From the NCBI GenBank assembly GCA_963798705.1, contig CAWCTW010000005.1, positions 2,356,001 through 2,420,000 of the forward strand: a DNA stretch of 64,000 nucleotides. The letters run 5' to 3'. The notes beneath the pieces were generated by a model. That model was not told where the DNA came from. It ran no database searches and saw only the letters and a list, made by a program, of their open reading frames with translations. Position 1 is the stretch's first letter. Each line of letters starts with the position of its first letter. The DNA comes from AC-56 sp963798705 (GTDB lineage: Bacteria > Actinomycetota > Thermoleophilia > Solirubrobacterales > 70-9). Below are positions 25,148 through 34,646 of the stretch, piece by piece. The position numbers were made by a program, and so were the translations under genes.

Positions 25148-26824
25148 TCAGGCCTCGGGCGAGTGCCGCTCGATGATGCGGGCGAAATCGGTGCCGGCCG
25201 GCAGGGTTCCGAACGCGAGCCCCGAGTCGCCCTCAAGCCGGGAGGCGCAGAACGCGTCGGCCACCGCCGGGTCGCCGTAGCGGAGGAGCAGCGAGCCCTG
25301 GAGCGCCAGCGCCATCCGCTCCACGACCCGCCGGGCGCGCGACTCGATCGCGTCGAGATCCGAAAGCTCGGAGCGGAGCTCGCCGACCGCCTGCTCCAGA
25401 CGTGGCTCGGCGCCGGCGGCCTCCTCGACCTCCGCGAAGAAGGCCTCGACCGCCGCGGGATTGCGGGCCATCGCGCGCAGCACGTCGAGGCACTGGACGT
25501 TGCCGGAGCCCTCCCAGATCGAGGCCAGCGGGCTCTCGCGATACAGGCGCGGCATCCCGGACTCCTCGACGTAGCCGTTGCCCCCGAAGCACTCGAGCGC
25601 CTCCACGGCATGCGACGGCGCGCGTTTGCAGGACCAGTACTTGATCACCGGCGTCGCGAGACGGCGAAGCTCGCGCGCGTCGTCGTCGCCTGCGTGCGAC
25701 TCGTCGAAGGCGCGGGCGAGGCGCATCGCGGCGATCGTGGCCGCCTCGGACTCCACGGCGAGGTCGGCGAGGACGTTCTGCATCAACGGCTGGTCGACGA
25801 GGTCCTTGCCGAAGGCGGCGCGATGGGTGGTGTGGTGGATCGCCATCGCGGTCGCCCACCGGTAGCCGGCGCTCGATCCGATCACGCAGTCCAGGCGCGT
25901 GTGGTTGACCATCTCGATGATCGTCGGCACCCCGCGTCCCTCCTCGCCCACCATGCGGGCCCAGGCGCCCCGGAACTCGACCTCGCTCGATGCGTTGGAC
26001 CGGTTGCCGAGCTTGTCCTTGAGGCGCTGGATGTGGAAGGAGTTTCGATCGCCGTCCGGCGTGAACCGGGGCAAGAGGAAGCACGACAGGCCGCCATCCG
26101 CCTGGGCGAGCACCAGGAACGCGTCGCACATCGGCGCCGAGCAGAACCACTTGTGGCCCGTGATCTCGTACTCGCCGCCGGGCCCCCCGCCGTTCAGCGG
26201 CCGGGCCACGGTTGTGTTCGCCCGCACGTCCGAGCCTCCCTGCTTCTCGGTCATCGCCATCCCGCACAGGGCGCCCTTCTTGTCGGGTGCCGGGACCAGC
26301 CGCTCGCCGTCGTAGGAGAGGGAGAGGAAGCGCTCCTCCCACTCCGTCGCCAGCTCCGGCTGCATGCGCAGCGCGGGAACGACCGAGTAGGTCATCGAGA
26401 TCGGGCAGCCGACGCCGGCCTCCACCTGGGAGAGAAGGATGAACTTGGCGGCCCGGGCGACGTGCGCCCCCGGCTGCGGCTCGCGCCAGGGCGAGGCGTG
26501 GAGGCCGTGGCCGACGCCGATGTGCATGAGCTCGTGCCAGGCGGGGTGGAACTCGACCTCGTCGATCCGGTTGCCGAAGCGGTCGTGGGTGCGAAGCCGG
26601 GGCGGGTTCTCGTTGGCCTGAGCTCCCTTGGCGACGACGTCCGCGCGGCCGCAGATCGCCCCGAGCTCGCGCGCCTCCTCCTCGGCCCAGTCGGCCCCCT
26701 CGCGCCGGAGCGCCTCGGCGAGCACGCGGTCGGCCTCGAACGGGTTGTACGGCGTCAGCGGCCCGGACTGGTTGAAGACCTCGTGGGTTGCGGACGCGGG
26801 GCGCGGCTCGGTGACGGCCATCAT
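25148..26824 (-). CDS. AidB-like acyl-CoA dehydrogenase
   Basis: 558 aa. Matches the long AidB/isovaleryl-type acyl-CoA dehydrogenases: an N-terminal extension with NQSGPLTPYNPFEAD, the flavin-binding ALCGMAMTEKQGGSDVRANTT, a middle-domain FLLPRFTPDGDRN and the C-terminal helical domain ALECFGGNGYVEESGMPRLYRE. AidB is an FAD protein induced by alkylation damage in E. coli. Two adjacent Met codons (26824, 26821) are possible starts. It is divergent from icd. Confidence 0.9.
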   Translation of the reverse strand: MMAVTEPRPASATHEVFNQSGPLTPYNPFEADRVLAEALRREGADWAEEEARELGAICGRADVVAKGAQANENPPRLRTHDRFGNRIDEVEFHPAWHELMHIGVGHGLHASPWREPQPGAHVARAAKFILLSQVEAGVGCPISMTYSVVPALRMQPELATEWEERFLSLSYDGERLVPAPDKKGALCGMAMTEKQGGSDVRANTTVARPLNGGGPGGEYEITGHKWFCSAPMCDAFLVLAQADGGLSCFLLPRFTPDGDRNSFHIQRLKDKLGNRSNASSEVEFRGAWARMVGEEGRGVPTIIEMVNHTRLDCVIGSSAGYRWATAMAIHHTTHRAAFGKDLVDQPLMQNVLADLAVESEAATIAAMRLARAFDESHAGDDDARELRRLATPVIKYWSCKRAPSHAVEALECFGGNGYVEESGMPRLYRESPLASIWEGSGNVQCLDVLRAMARNPAAVEAFFAEVEEAAGAEPRLEQAVGELRSELSDLDAIESRARRVVERMALALQGSLLLRYGDPAVADAFCASRLEGDSGLAFGTLPAGTDFARIIERHSPEA

Positions 26825-26917
26825 CGCAATCTTACGACCCGGGTGGGCGCTTCCCGCCTCACGCCGCCGGCAGGGCACCGATAGCATCGCCCGCCCCCGG
26901 GTAGGGGACGGCTGAAC

Positions 26918-28183
26918 ATGGCGAAGATCAAGGTGAACAACCCGATCGTCGAGCTCGACGGCGACGAGATGACCCGGATCATCTGGGCGTTCATCAAGGA
27001 CCAGTTGATCCTGCCCCACCTCGATCTCGAGCTCGTGTACTTCGACCTCGGGATCTCCAGCCGCGACGCAACCGACGACCAGATCACGGTCGACGCGGCG
27101 AATGCCATCAAGCGGCACGGGGTCGGCGTCAAGTGCGCCACGATCACGCCCGACGAGGCTCGGATGGAGGAGTTCGGGCTGAAGCGGATGTACCGCTCTC
27201 CCAACGGCACGATCCGCAACATCCTCGGCGGGGTGATCTTCCGGGAGCCGATCGTGATCTCGAACGTCCCGCGCCTCGTGCCGGGTTGGACGAAGCCGAT
27301 CATCATCGGCCGCCATGCGTTCGGCGACCAGTACCGGGCCACCGACACCAGTATTCCGGGCGAGGGGAAGCTGACCATGAGCTTCCACCCGAACGACGAC
27401 GGCGACCCCATGGAGCTCGAGGTCTTCGACTTCCCCGAGGGCGGCGGCGTCGCGATGGCGATGTACAACCTGGACGAGTCGATCAGGGACTTCGCCCGGG
27501 CCTCGTTCCGCTACGGGCTCGACCGCGGCTATCCGGTCTACATGTCGACCAAGAACACGATCCTCAAGACCTACGACGGCCGCTTCAAGGACCTCTTCCA
27601 GGAGGTCTTCGACGCCGAGTTCTCAGACGACTTCGATGCCGCCGGCCTCACGTACGAGCACCGCCTGATCGACGACATGGTGGCGGCCGCGCTGAAGTGG
27701 GAGGGCGGGTACGTATGGGCGTGCAAGAACTACGACGGCGACGTGCAGTCCGACACGGTCGCCCAGGGGTTCGGCTCCCTCGGCCTGATGACAAGCGTCC
27801 TGATGAGTGCCGACGGCAAGACGGTCGAGGCGGAGGCGGCGCACGGCACCGTCACCAGGCACTTCCGCCAGCACCAGCAGGGCAAGCCCACCTCGACCAA
27901 CCCGATCGCCTCGATCTTCGCGTGGACCCGCGCGCTTCAGGCGCGCGGCCGGATGGACGACACCCCTGAGGTCAGCGAGTTCGCCCAGACGCTCGAGCGC
28001 GTGTGCGTGGAGACGGTCGAGAGCGGAAAGATGACCAAGGACCTCGCCCTCCTCGTCGGCGGCGACCAGGGGTTCCTCACCACACAGGAATTCCTCGGGG
28101 CGATCGACGAGAACCTCGGGCGGGCGATCGACGACACCCACCCAGCGACCATCGAGTCAACCCACCAGGAGGCTGCGAAGTGA
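26918..28183 (+). CDS. icd: NADP-dependent isocitrate dehydrogenase, eukaryote-like type
   Basis: 421 aa. Oxidatively decarboxylates isocitrate to 2-oxoglutarate. The start MAKIKVNNPIVELDGDEMTR and the substrate loop SPNGTIRNILGGVIFREPI match the homodimeric class that includes the eukaryotic cytosolic and mitochondrial enzymes, not the E. coli type. The metal-binding acidic residues lie in HRLIDDMVAAALK, and the NADP site includes EAAHGTVTRHFRQH. Its stop overlaps the mdh GTG start (GTGA). Confidence 0.96.
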   Translation: MAKIKVNNPIVELDGDEMTRIIWAFIKDQLILPHLDLELVYFDLGISSRDATDDQITVDAANAIKRHGVGVKCATITPDEARMEEFGLKRMYRSPNGTIRNILGGVIFREPIVISNVPRLVPGWTKPIIIGRHAFGDQYRATDTSIPGEGKLTMSFHPNDDGDPMELEVFDFPEGGGVAMAMYNLDESIRDFARASFRYGLDRGYPVYMSTKNTILKTYDGRFKDLFQEVFDAEFSDDFDAAGLTYEHRLIDDMVAAALKWEGGYVWACKNYDGDVQSDTVAQGFGSLGLMTSVLMSADGKTVEAEAAHGTVTRHFRQHQQGKPTSTNPIASIFAWTRALQARGRMDDTPEVSEFAQTLERVCVETVESGKMTKDLALLVGGDQGFLTTQEFLGAIDENLGRAIDDTHPATIESTHQEAAK

Positions 28184-29169
28184 GCGATACCCCCGTCAAG
28201 GTCACAGTCACCGGCGCCGCCGGGCAGATCGGCTACGCGCTGCTTCCGCGCGTCGCCAGCGGCCAGCTGCTGGGCCCGGACACGACCGTGGAGCTGCGGC
28301 TGCTGGAGATCCCGGCCGCGATGCAGACGCTCGAGGGCGTCGTGATGGAGCTTGAGGACAGCGCGTTCCCCCTGCTCGAGGCGATCGAGATCTCCGACGA
28401 CCCCAACGTCGCCTTCGACGGCACGAACGTGGGGCTGCTGGTCGGCGCGCGGCCCCGCGGCAAGGGGATGGAGCGCTCCGACCTGCTCGAAGCCAACGGC
28501 GGCATCTTCAGGCCGCAGGGTCAGGCGATCAACGACCACGCCGCCGACGACGTGCGGGTCCTGGTCGTCGGCAATCCGGCGAACACCAATTGCCTGATCG
28601 CGATGTCCAGCGCCCCCGACGTGCCTCGCGAGCGCTTCACCTCGATGATGCGCCTCGACCACAACCGGGCCCGCGCGCAGCTCGCCAAGAAGACCGGCGC
28701 CCACGTGCGCGAGGTGCTGCGCATGACGGTCTGGGGCAACCACTCCACGACCCAGTATCCGGACATCACTCACGCGCTGGTCGGGGATCGGCCCGCGGCC
28801 GAGCTGGTGACGGAGCGCTCCTGGATCACCGACGACTTCATCCCCACGGTCGCCAAGCGCGGCGCCGCGATCATCGAGGCACGCGGGGCGTCGAGCGCCA
28901 AGTCGGCCGCGAGCGCAGCCATCGACCACGTCCACGACTGGGTGCTCGGCACACCCGAGGGCGATTGGGTCTCGATGGGGATCCCATCCGACGGCTCCTA
29001 CGACATCGAGGAGGGCCTTATCTGCGGGTTTCCGTGCACCTGCTCCGGCGGCGAACGGCAGATCGTCCCCGACCTGGAGATCGACGACTTCTCACGCGAG
29101 CGGATCGACGCGTCGGTCGACGAGCTGAAGGCCGAGCGCGACGCGGTCAAGGAGCTCGGGCTGGTCTAG
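28180..29169 (+). CDS. mdh: Malate dehydrogenase
   Basis: 329 aa. Oxidises malate to oxaloacetate with NAD. The Rossmann loop VTGAAGQIGYALL is at 10-22, the mobile Arg loop is GARPRGKGMERSDLL, NPANTNC lies near 130, and the catalytic Asp/Arg/His sequences are RLDHNRA and WGNHSTTQYPD. This is the dimeric, cytosolic-MDH-like type, as in other Actinobacteria. A strong Shine-Dalgarno (aggagg) lies in the end of icd, and the 4-base overlap couples the two TCA enzymes. Confidence 0.96.
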   Translation: MSDTPVKVTVTGAAGQIGYALLPRVASGQLLGPDTTVELRLLEIPAAMQTLEGVVMELEDSAFPLLEAIEISDDPNVAFDGTNVGLLVGARPRGKGMERSDLLEANGGIFRPQGQAINDHAADDVRVLVVGNPANTNCLIAMSSAPDVPRERFTSMMRLDHNRARAQLAKKTGAHVREVLRMTVWGNHSTTQYPDITHALVGDRPAAELVTERSWITDDFIPTVAKRGAAIIEARGASSAKSAASAAIDHVHDWVLGTPEGDWVSMGIPSDGSYDIEEGLICGFPCTCSGGERQIVPDLEIDDFSRERIDASVDELKAERDAVKELGLV

Positions 29170-29353
29170 CCGGCGGGCCGCCCCGTGCCCCGCGGCGAGC
29201 CGAGTGGGGGCGGTACAGTCGCGCCAATGCGACGTAACACTGCGCGTCACGTCTGGACACACCGTACGCCGGTGACTGTGAGGGTATTCGGGCTTGCGGC
29301 CAATATGGACGCAAAAGTCGAAGACCCCCGAGGTGGGGCCGGGAGGCCGGTCG

Positions 29354-29722
29354 CTACACCGCCGTATAGGCCCGCCCCGACTTCTTGACCTTGCCTTCCT
29401 TCTGGAGGTCGCCCAGCACGCGGTACATGTAGTTCGGCTGGATGCTCATCTGCTTCGCGATCTCCGACGCGGTGATGCCCGGGTTGTCCTTGATGAGCTT
29501 CACGGCCTGCTCGGCACGTGTTCCGCCGCGCCGCCGCCGGCGCCGCGTGCGGGTACCGGTTGCGCGGGATCCGCGCGGGCGGCCCGGTCCGCGACGTCCC
29601 TGGCGACCGTCGGTGAGGTTGGCGAGCGCTCGCTGGAGCTTCGCGAGCTCACCCTCGAGCTCGTCGATGCGTTCCTTCAGGAGAGTGGCTGCCTGGTCGA
29701 CCGTGCTGGACACTGAGGCCAT
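29354..29722 (-). CDS. AT-hook plus winged-helix DNA-binding protein
   Basis: 122 aa. An N-terminal coiled-coil helix (KERIDELEGELAKLQRAL) leads to an AT-hook-like GPGRPRG (45-51) and a run of Arg, then a winged-helix domain, EQAVKLIKDNPGITASEIAK with YMYRVLGDLQKEGKVKKSG. It would bind DNA in the cytoplasm, possibly as a nucleoid-type regulator. No partner gene is evident; it lies between mdh and a fatty-acid hydroxylase. Confidence 0.75.
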   Translation of the reverse strand: MASVSSTVDQAATLLKERIDELEGELAKLQRALANLTDGRQGRRGPGRPRGSRATGTRTRRRRRRGGTRAEQAVKLIKDNPGITASEIAKQMSIQPNYMYRVLGDLQKEGKVKKSGRAYTAV

Positions 29723-29808
29723 GGAAGATCCTTTCCGTTACATGGGCGAATACGGGTGGGTCATAAGTGTGACAGTTACCCGCTTGGCGCGGCCTTTGGG
29801 TAATGGTG

Positions 29809-30435
29809 TCAGTAACGTCGCTTGCGCGGAAGCGTGCGAAAGACCACGTCCCACAGGGGGGACGAGACGCCGTATCCGTATCGGTGGTCCTGGAAGTGGT
29901 GACGCATGTGCTGCTCGCGGATGCGCTTGCCGAGCTTCGTCCGCGGCGTGTGGTGGTGGACGTGGTAGTGGGTGTAGTCGTAGGCCAGATAGCCGAGGAT
30001 GAAGCCGCTGAAGATGGGGTAGGCCGCCGGCGTGCCGAAGATCAGGGTGTAGACGAAGAGGAAGAGCGCAGCCAGGGGAATGCTCACCGCTGGGGGCATC
30101 ACGAGCCGGAGGCGATCGTTGGGGTGGTCGTGATGGACGCCATGGATGACGAAGTGGAGGCGGCTGCCGATCGGATGGTCGGGCTCCCAGTGGAAGACGA
30201 GCCGGTGGAGCCAGTACTCCGTGAGCGTCCAGATGAGCAGCCCCAGCGCGACGAAGCCGACGAGCGCGAGCGCGCCGTAGCCGTCGGCGCCCAGCCAGAT
30301 CCCAGCGGCCACCACCGGCAGGAAGATGATCGCGGGGATTGAGGGATGGATCCTCGAGAAGAAGTCGATGAACCGGTTCTCGAAGAGCGGCGGCGAGGAG
30401 CTCAGGCGGGCAGTGCGTTGGTCGGACATCGGCAC
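29809..30435 (-). CDS. Sterol desaturase/fatty-acid hydroxylase superfamily protein
   Basis: 208 aa integral membrane diiron enzyme. The His clusters are HRLVFH, HGVHHDHP, HYHVHHH and HMRHHFQDH, which together bind two irons. The four hydrophobic segments flank them as in fatty-acid 2-hydroxylase. It probably hydroxylates a lipid acyl chain. A second Met two codons in is an equally good start. It is divergent from a Cys-rich small gene. Confidence 0.88.
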   Translation of the reverse strand: MPMSDQRTARLSSSPPLFENRFIDFFSRIHPSIPAIIFLPVVAAGIWLGADGYGALALVGFVALGLLIWTLTEYWLHRLVFHWEPDHPIGSRLHFVIHGVHHDHPNDRLRLVMPPAVSIPLAALFLFVYTLIFGTPAAYPIFSGFILGYLAYDYTHYHVHHHTPRTKLGKRIREQHMRHHFQDHRYGYGVSSPLWDVVFRTLPRKRRY

Positions 30436-30511
30436 CCGATTTTACCGGCGCCGTGCACGTTTCCGCAAAGGCCGGAAATCCGGAATCGGGCCGCGAGGGA
30501 AAAAGGCGCCG

Positions 30512-30523
30512 ATTTGCGCAAAT
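30512..30523. promoter_or_regulatory. 12-bp perfect palindrome between divergent genes
   Basis: atttgcgcaaat is a perfect palindrome in the 161-base gap between the fatty-acid hydroxylase and the Cys-rich protein gene, a plausible regulator-binding site for either. Confidence 0.35.
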
Positions 30524-30596
30524 GCGTCCTGCGCCGTCAACGAGCCGGTGACATGATCGATCCAGTGGACACGGCGACGACGATTTCGGAGCGGCA

Positions 30597-30857
30597 ATGA
30601 CAGCGATGGGGGCAGACGGATCGGCGATGGAGATGGCGGACGCGATCGGCCTGGCGCGGCGCCGCGCGAGCAAGCGGCGCAAGGGAAAGCCGAGCTGCGT
30701 CGACTGCTTCTTCCACTGCCAGAACCTGTGCGCGCTCGATCTGGATGAGCCATGCTCAACCTTCCGCCCGAACACGGAGGACGGCCTGGTACCGCCGCGA
30801 CAGCCCGCGCTGCTCTTCCGGCAGGCGCCTGACGAGCGGGCTGCCCGGGCGGCCTGA
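30597..30857 (+). CDS. Small Cys-rich protein of unknown function
   Basis: 86 aa. The centre has CVDCFFHCQNLC plus a Cys in EPCSTF (C-x2-C-x3-C-x3-C-x7-C), which could bind zinc or an iron-sulfur cluster. It is preceded by a basic helix (ARRRASKRRKGK). I do not recognise the family. It lies 32 bases upstream of the cNMP-binding protein, so the two may be cotranscribed. Confidence 0.6.
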   Translation: MTAMGADGSAMEMADAIGLARRRASKRRKGKPSCVDCFFHCQNLCALDLDEPCSTFRPNTEDGLVPPRQPALLFRQAPDERAARAA

Positions 30858-30889
30858 GCCCGCCGCGAAGCCGGGATATGATCGGCCCG

Positions 30890-31309
30890 ATGGCCGACGT
30901 CGTCGAGACCCTCAAGGGCGTGCCGCTGTTCACCGGCGTCGGCGATCGGGAGCTCAGGCGAATGGCCAAGGTCATGCGGGAGAGCCGCTTCGACGAGGGG
31001 CAGGTCATCACCACGGAGGGGCGAAGCGGAGTCGGATTCTTCGTCATCGAGGACGGCAACGCGACCGTCAGCCTCCGGGGCGAGATCGTGCGCACGCTGG
31101 GTCCCGGCGACCACTTCGGCGAGATCGCCCTGATCGATGCCGGGCCGCGCTCCGCGACCGTCACGGCGACGACCGACCTGCGCTGCCGCGGAATGGCGTC
31201 ATGGGAGTTCCGGTCCTTCGTGCAGGAGCACCCGGAGGTGGCGTGGCCGCTTCTGGAGACGCTGGCCTCGCGGCTCCGCGACGCGGAGGGGCGCGGCGCC
31301 GCGGAATAG
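30890..31309 (+). CDS. Cyclic nucleotide-binding domain protein
   Basis: 139 aa, essentially a lone cNMP domain: PLFTGVGDRELRRMAKVM, the phosphate-binding cassette GDHFGEIALIDAGPRSATV, and a C-terminal helix. No DNA-binding domain is attached, so it is not a CRP-type activator. It could be a single-domain sensor. The adjacent gene on the other strand encodes a class III nucleotide cyclase, which suggests a local signalling pair. The second Met (MADVVETL) is preferred as the start. Confidence 0.85.
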   Translation: MADVVETLKGVPLFTGVGDRELRRMAKVMRESRFDEGQVITTEGRSGVGFFVIEDGNATVSLRGEIVRTLGPGDHFGEIALIDAGPRSATVTATTDLRCRGMASWEFRSFVQEHPEVAWPLLETLASRLRDAEGRGAAE

Positions 31310-31324
31310 CCGGCTTTCCGGCTT

Positions 31325-34300
31325 TCAGTCCGACGGGAGGGTGGCGCCGAGCGCAGCGAATCCCCGCTCGGCCTCGGCGCGATCCGCGCCACCCAACAGC
31401 CAGCCGGTTCGGGCTGCCTGGTAGGGGCTCTCGATCTCCGCGAACACCGCCAGGGCCTCGCGCAGCAGGCTCTCGGAATCCTCCGCGAGGCCGCGTGCCC
31501 TCAGCAGCACGCCGCGCGCGTACCGGTGGTCCCCCAACGTGTCCGCGGCCTCGGCGATCGCCGCCGCGGCGCGGTCGTCCCCGGCGCGCACGAGCGCCTC
31601 TGCACGCGTCGCCGAGTAGACCGCCCGCCACCAGAAGTTGCCCGGCGGCACCTCGGCCACCCGCTCGGCGGCCTCCCGCAGGCAGCCCCGATGGAGGTCG
31701 ACGTCGGCTTCGAGGAGGAGCACCCCGGACACCTGGCCGCCGATCTGCGGCGCGACGCTCTGGGCGAACCGAAACCAGTCGGATGCGGTGGCGTCCTCGC
31801 CGCGGTAGCCGTAGATCGCGCCGGCGCAGGCGAGGGCCGCCGCCAGCGCCGCGATCGTGGGACGGTCGGCGGCCGCCCACGCCTCGCGCAGCTCGTGGGC
31901 CATCTCGATCGCGCTGTCCCAGTTGCCGAGGAAGAACGCCGGCAGGAGCCCTCGCGCCCAGGCGGAGTAGACGGCGCCGACCGAGAGGTCCAGGTCGCGC
32001 GCCTGCGCCGCGTAGCCGGTCGCCTCGCGGAAGTCACCGGTGGCCACCAGCGACTCGATCATCATGTGGAGGGTGTCGCTGCGCTCCGGGCCGAGCTGCA
32101 GGCCGCCGCCGCGAGCTCCCTCGACGAGCTCGAGGCGCTCGCGGGTGCTCTGGACTGCGTCGCGGTACCGCCCCTCGCTCCAGGCGACCGCGGTGTCGGC
32201 GTCGAGCGCGCTCGACAGGAGCGCGACGTCGTCGGCCTGCCGCGCGAGCTCGAGCCCGACGCGGCTCGGCTCGGCCATCTCGTCGTCGTGTCCGAAGCGC
32301 CACGCGATCCACGCCTCGTCGAGCACCAGGCGGGCGCGCGTCACCAGGTCGTCCTCGGCGACCAGATCGCGTCCCCGCGCCAGCATCGTCTCGAGGTCCT
32401 CCCGCGGAAGGACGCCGGTGAGCCCGCCCATGCGCGCCACGACCTCCACCACGCGGGCATAGGTGCTCGCCGCCTGGCGGGTTGCGCCCACCTCCTCCGA
32501 GACGGCGGCGGACTCCTGAAGGAGCCGCAGCGTCTGGTCGCCGCGCCAGCGGTGGAGGGCGAGCTCCGCGGCGAACCGGAGCGCGTCGGCGCGGTCCTCG
32601 GGCTCTCTGGCGAGCCGGGCGGCCTGCTCGAAGAGCTCCTGCGAGCGGCCCGAGGCGCCGCGACGGGCGGCGACGGCAGCGGCCTCCAGGCTGGCGAGCC
32701 GGGCGGCCTCGGCGTGCTCGGGAGTTGATGCGAGCTCCGCCGCCTGCGCGCGGTGGTAGGCCACCAGCTCGGCGAGCTCCGGATAGCGCTCGCCGGCGCG
32801 ACGGAGGATTCCACCCGCGGCGCGCTCGTGGAGCCTCGCGCGATCGGCACGGGGAAGGGCCGCATATGCCACGTCGCGGATCAGGTGATGGCGGAAGCCG
32901 TACCTGCCGGGGCCGATCGCCAGTCGCTCCTGCACCAGCGCCTTCTGCGCAAGGTCCTCCAGCGCCGCGGCCGACGGCTCGCCGAGCAGGTCGTCGAGGG
33001 CCTCCTCCAGGAAGTTGGGACCGAGCACCGAGGCGTGCTGGAGCACGCGCTTCTCGTCGGGCGGCAGCAGGTCGAGCCGCGCGGCGATGGCCGCTTGAAC
33101 GGTGTCGGGCAGGTGGTCGCCGGCGCCGCGGCGCCCCTCGACGATCGCCTGGGCGACCTCCTCGGCGAAGAACGGGTTGCCTCCCGACGCCTGCGCGACA
33201 CGGCCGGCGAGAGCGCGGTCCTCCGGCGGCAGAAGGGCCAGGGCGAGCTGGTCGGCGGCCTCCGCCGTCAGCGGGCGCAGCTCGATCTGGGTCACGTTGC
33301 GGGCCGACCGGCCGAAGTCCGGGCGGCGCTCGAGGAGCTCCGGACGGCTCGTGCACAGCACCATCAGCGGAACGTCGTCCACTCGGAAGACGACCTCCTC
33401 GAGGAGGTCCAGCAGCCCGTCGTCCGCCCAGTGGGCGTCGTCGATCCCGAGCACCAGCGGCCGCTCCCCGGCGAGCAGTGCGACCAGCCGGCGCCAGGCC
33501 CGCTTCAGCTCGTCCTCGACGTCGCCGTCCGTGGCCTCGCCGCCGAGGGCGGTGGCAAGGGCCCGGGCGAGCTCGTGGGCGTCCTCGGCCCCGAGGCGCT
33601 CGAGGCGCTCGGCGAGCGCGTCGTGGACGCTCGCGACCGAGTCGTCGGCGCGCGCTCCGGCGGCGGCGCGGAGGATCTCGCCGAGCGCCCAGAACGCGAT
33701 GCCCCGTCCATACGGCGGATTGCGGCCGAGGAGCGTCTCCGGCGCAGGGTCTATGGACGCGAGGCGCCCGATCAGCTCGCTCGCGAGGCGCGTCTTGCCG
33801 ACGCCGGCGTCCCCGGTGATCGTGATCAGCTCCGGAGCGCGGTCCCTCGCCGCTCGCCGGTAGACGAGCTCGAGCAACGCCATGTCGTCGTCGCGGCCGA
33901 CGAACGGGACGCTTGTCCCGGCACGCTGCGTACCCGCGCACTTCGCGCGCCATGCTCGCAGCGGGGCGGGGAAGCCCTTTGCCTCGACGGGGTCGATCTC
34001 TCCCATCTCGGACGCGCGACACGCCCTCGCCGCGCGCTCGCCGACGAGCACCTCGCCGGGCGCCGCGGCCTGCTGCAGCCGCGCCGCCGCGTTGACGGCC
34101 TCGCCCGTCACCGACATGTCGCCGCCGCGGTCGAGCGCCAGCACCTCGCCCGTCTCGATCCCGACGCGGATCGACAGGCCGCCGTCGATCGACGCGACCC
34201 GCTCGGTGAGGGCCAGTCCGGCGGCGACGGCTCGGTCGGGGTCGTCGCCGTGGCCCACCGGGACGCCGAATACGGCCATCACGGCGTCGCCCACGTACTT

Positions 34301-34546
34301 CTCGACCGTGCCGCCGTGCTCGGACAGGGTCGAGCTGGCGACGGCGAAGAACGGCGCGAGGCGGCTGCGAAGCGCCTCCGGGTCGAGGTTCGTCGCCAGC
34401 TGCGTCGATCCGACGAGGTCGGCGAAGACCATGGTCGCGAGCTTTCGCTCGGCGCCCGCGAGCTCTCCCAGCGGCGCACCACACGATGGACAGAAGCGCG
34501 CGTCGTCGCCTGCCGTAGCACTGCAACGCACACACGTCTGAGCCAT
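31325..34546 (-). CDS. Class III adenylate/guanylate cyclase with AAA-type ATPase and TPR-like repeats
   Basis: 1073 aa. A four-Cys zinc ribbon (CVRCSATAGDDARFCPSC) is followed by a class III cyclase domain (MVFADLVGSTQLA, GGTVEKYVGDAVMAVFG; about 40-200), then an ATPase with P-loop TITGDAGVGKTRLASEL near 240 and a Walker B-type VLGIDDAHWADD, then a long helical, TPR-like region to the C-terminus. This multidomain layout is common in Actinobacteria and often regulatory. It converges on a cNMP-binding protein with only 15 bases between the stops. Confidence 0.9.
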   Translation of the reverse strand: MAQTCVRCSATAGDDARFCPSCGAPLGELAGAERKLATMVFADLVGSTQLATNLDPEALRSRLAPFFAVASSTLSEHGGTVEKYVGDAVMAVFGVPVGHGDDPDRAVAAGLALTERVASIDGGLSIRVGIETGEVLALDRGGDMSVTGEAVNAAARLQQAAAPGEVLVGERAARACRASEMGEIDPVEAKGFPAPLRAWRAKCAGTQRAGTSVPFVGRDDDMALLELVYRRAARDRAPELITITGDAGVGKTRLASELIGRLASIDPAPETLLGRNPPYGRGIAFWALGEILRAAAGARADDSVASVHDALAERLERLGAEDAHELARALATALGGEATDGDVEDELKRAWRRLVALLAGERPLVLGIDDAHWADDGLLDLLEEVVFRVDDVPLMVLCTSRPELLERRPDFGRSARNVTQIELRPLTAEAADQLALALLPPEDRALAGRVAQASGGNPFFAEEVAQAIVEGRRGAGDHLPDTVQAAIAARLDLLPPDEKRVLQHASVLGPNFLEEALDDLLGEPSAAALEDLAQKALVQERLAIGPGRYGFRHHLIRDVAYAALPRADRARLHERAAGGILRRAGERYPELAELVAYHRAQAAELASTPEHAEAARLASLEAAAVAARRGASGRSQELFEQAARLAREPEDRADALRFAAELALHRWRGDQTLRLLQESAAVSEEVGATRQAASTYARVVEVVARMGGLTGVLPREDLETMLARGRDLVAEDDLVTRARLVLDEAWIAWRFGHDDEMAEPSRVGLELARQADDVALLSSALDADTAVAWSEGRYRDAVQSTRERLELVEGARGGGLQLGPERSDTLHMMIESLVATGDFREATGYAAQARDLDLSVGAVYSAWARGLLPAFFLGNWDSAIEMAHELREAWAAADRPTIAALAAALACAGAIYGYRGEDATASDWFRFAQSVAPQIGGQVSGVLLLEADVDLHRGCLREAAERVAEVPPGNFWWRAVYSATRAEALVRAGDDRAAAAIAEAADTLGDHRYARGVLLRARGLAEDSESLLREALAVFAEIESPYQAARTGWLLGGADRAEAERGFAALGATLPSD

Positions 34547-34646
34547 GCCGTTGACGATACCCAGCAAGGACGCCGGAGCGGTGGCGGGATTGCAGGCACG
34601 CCGGGCGCGCCGCCCGGCGGCTCGGCCCCTCTAGAGTTGCCCTGCC

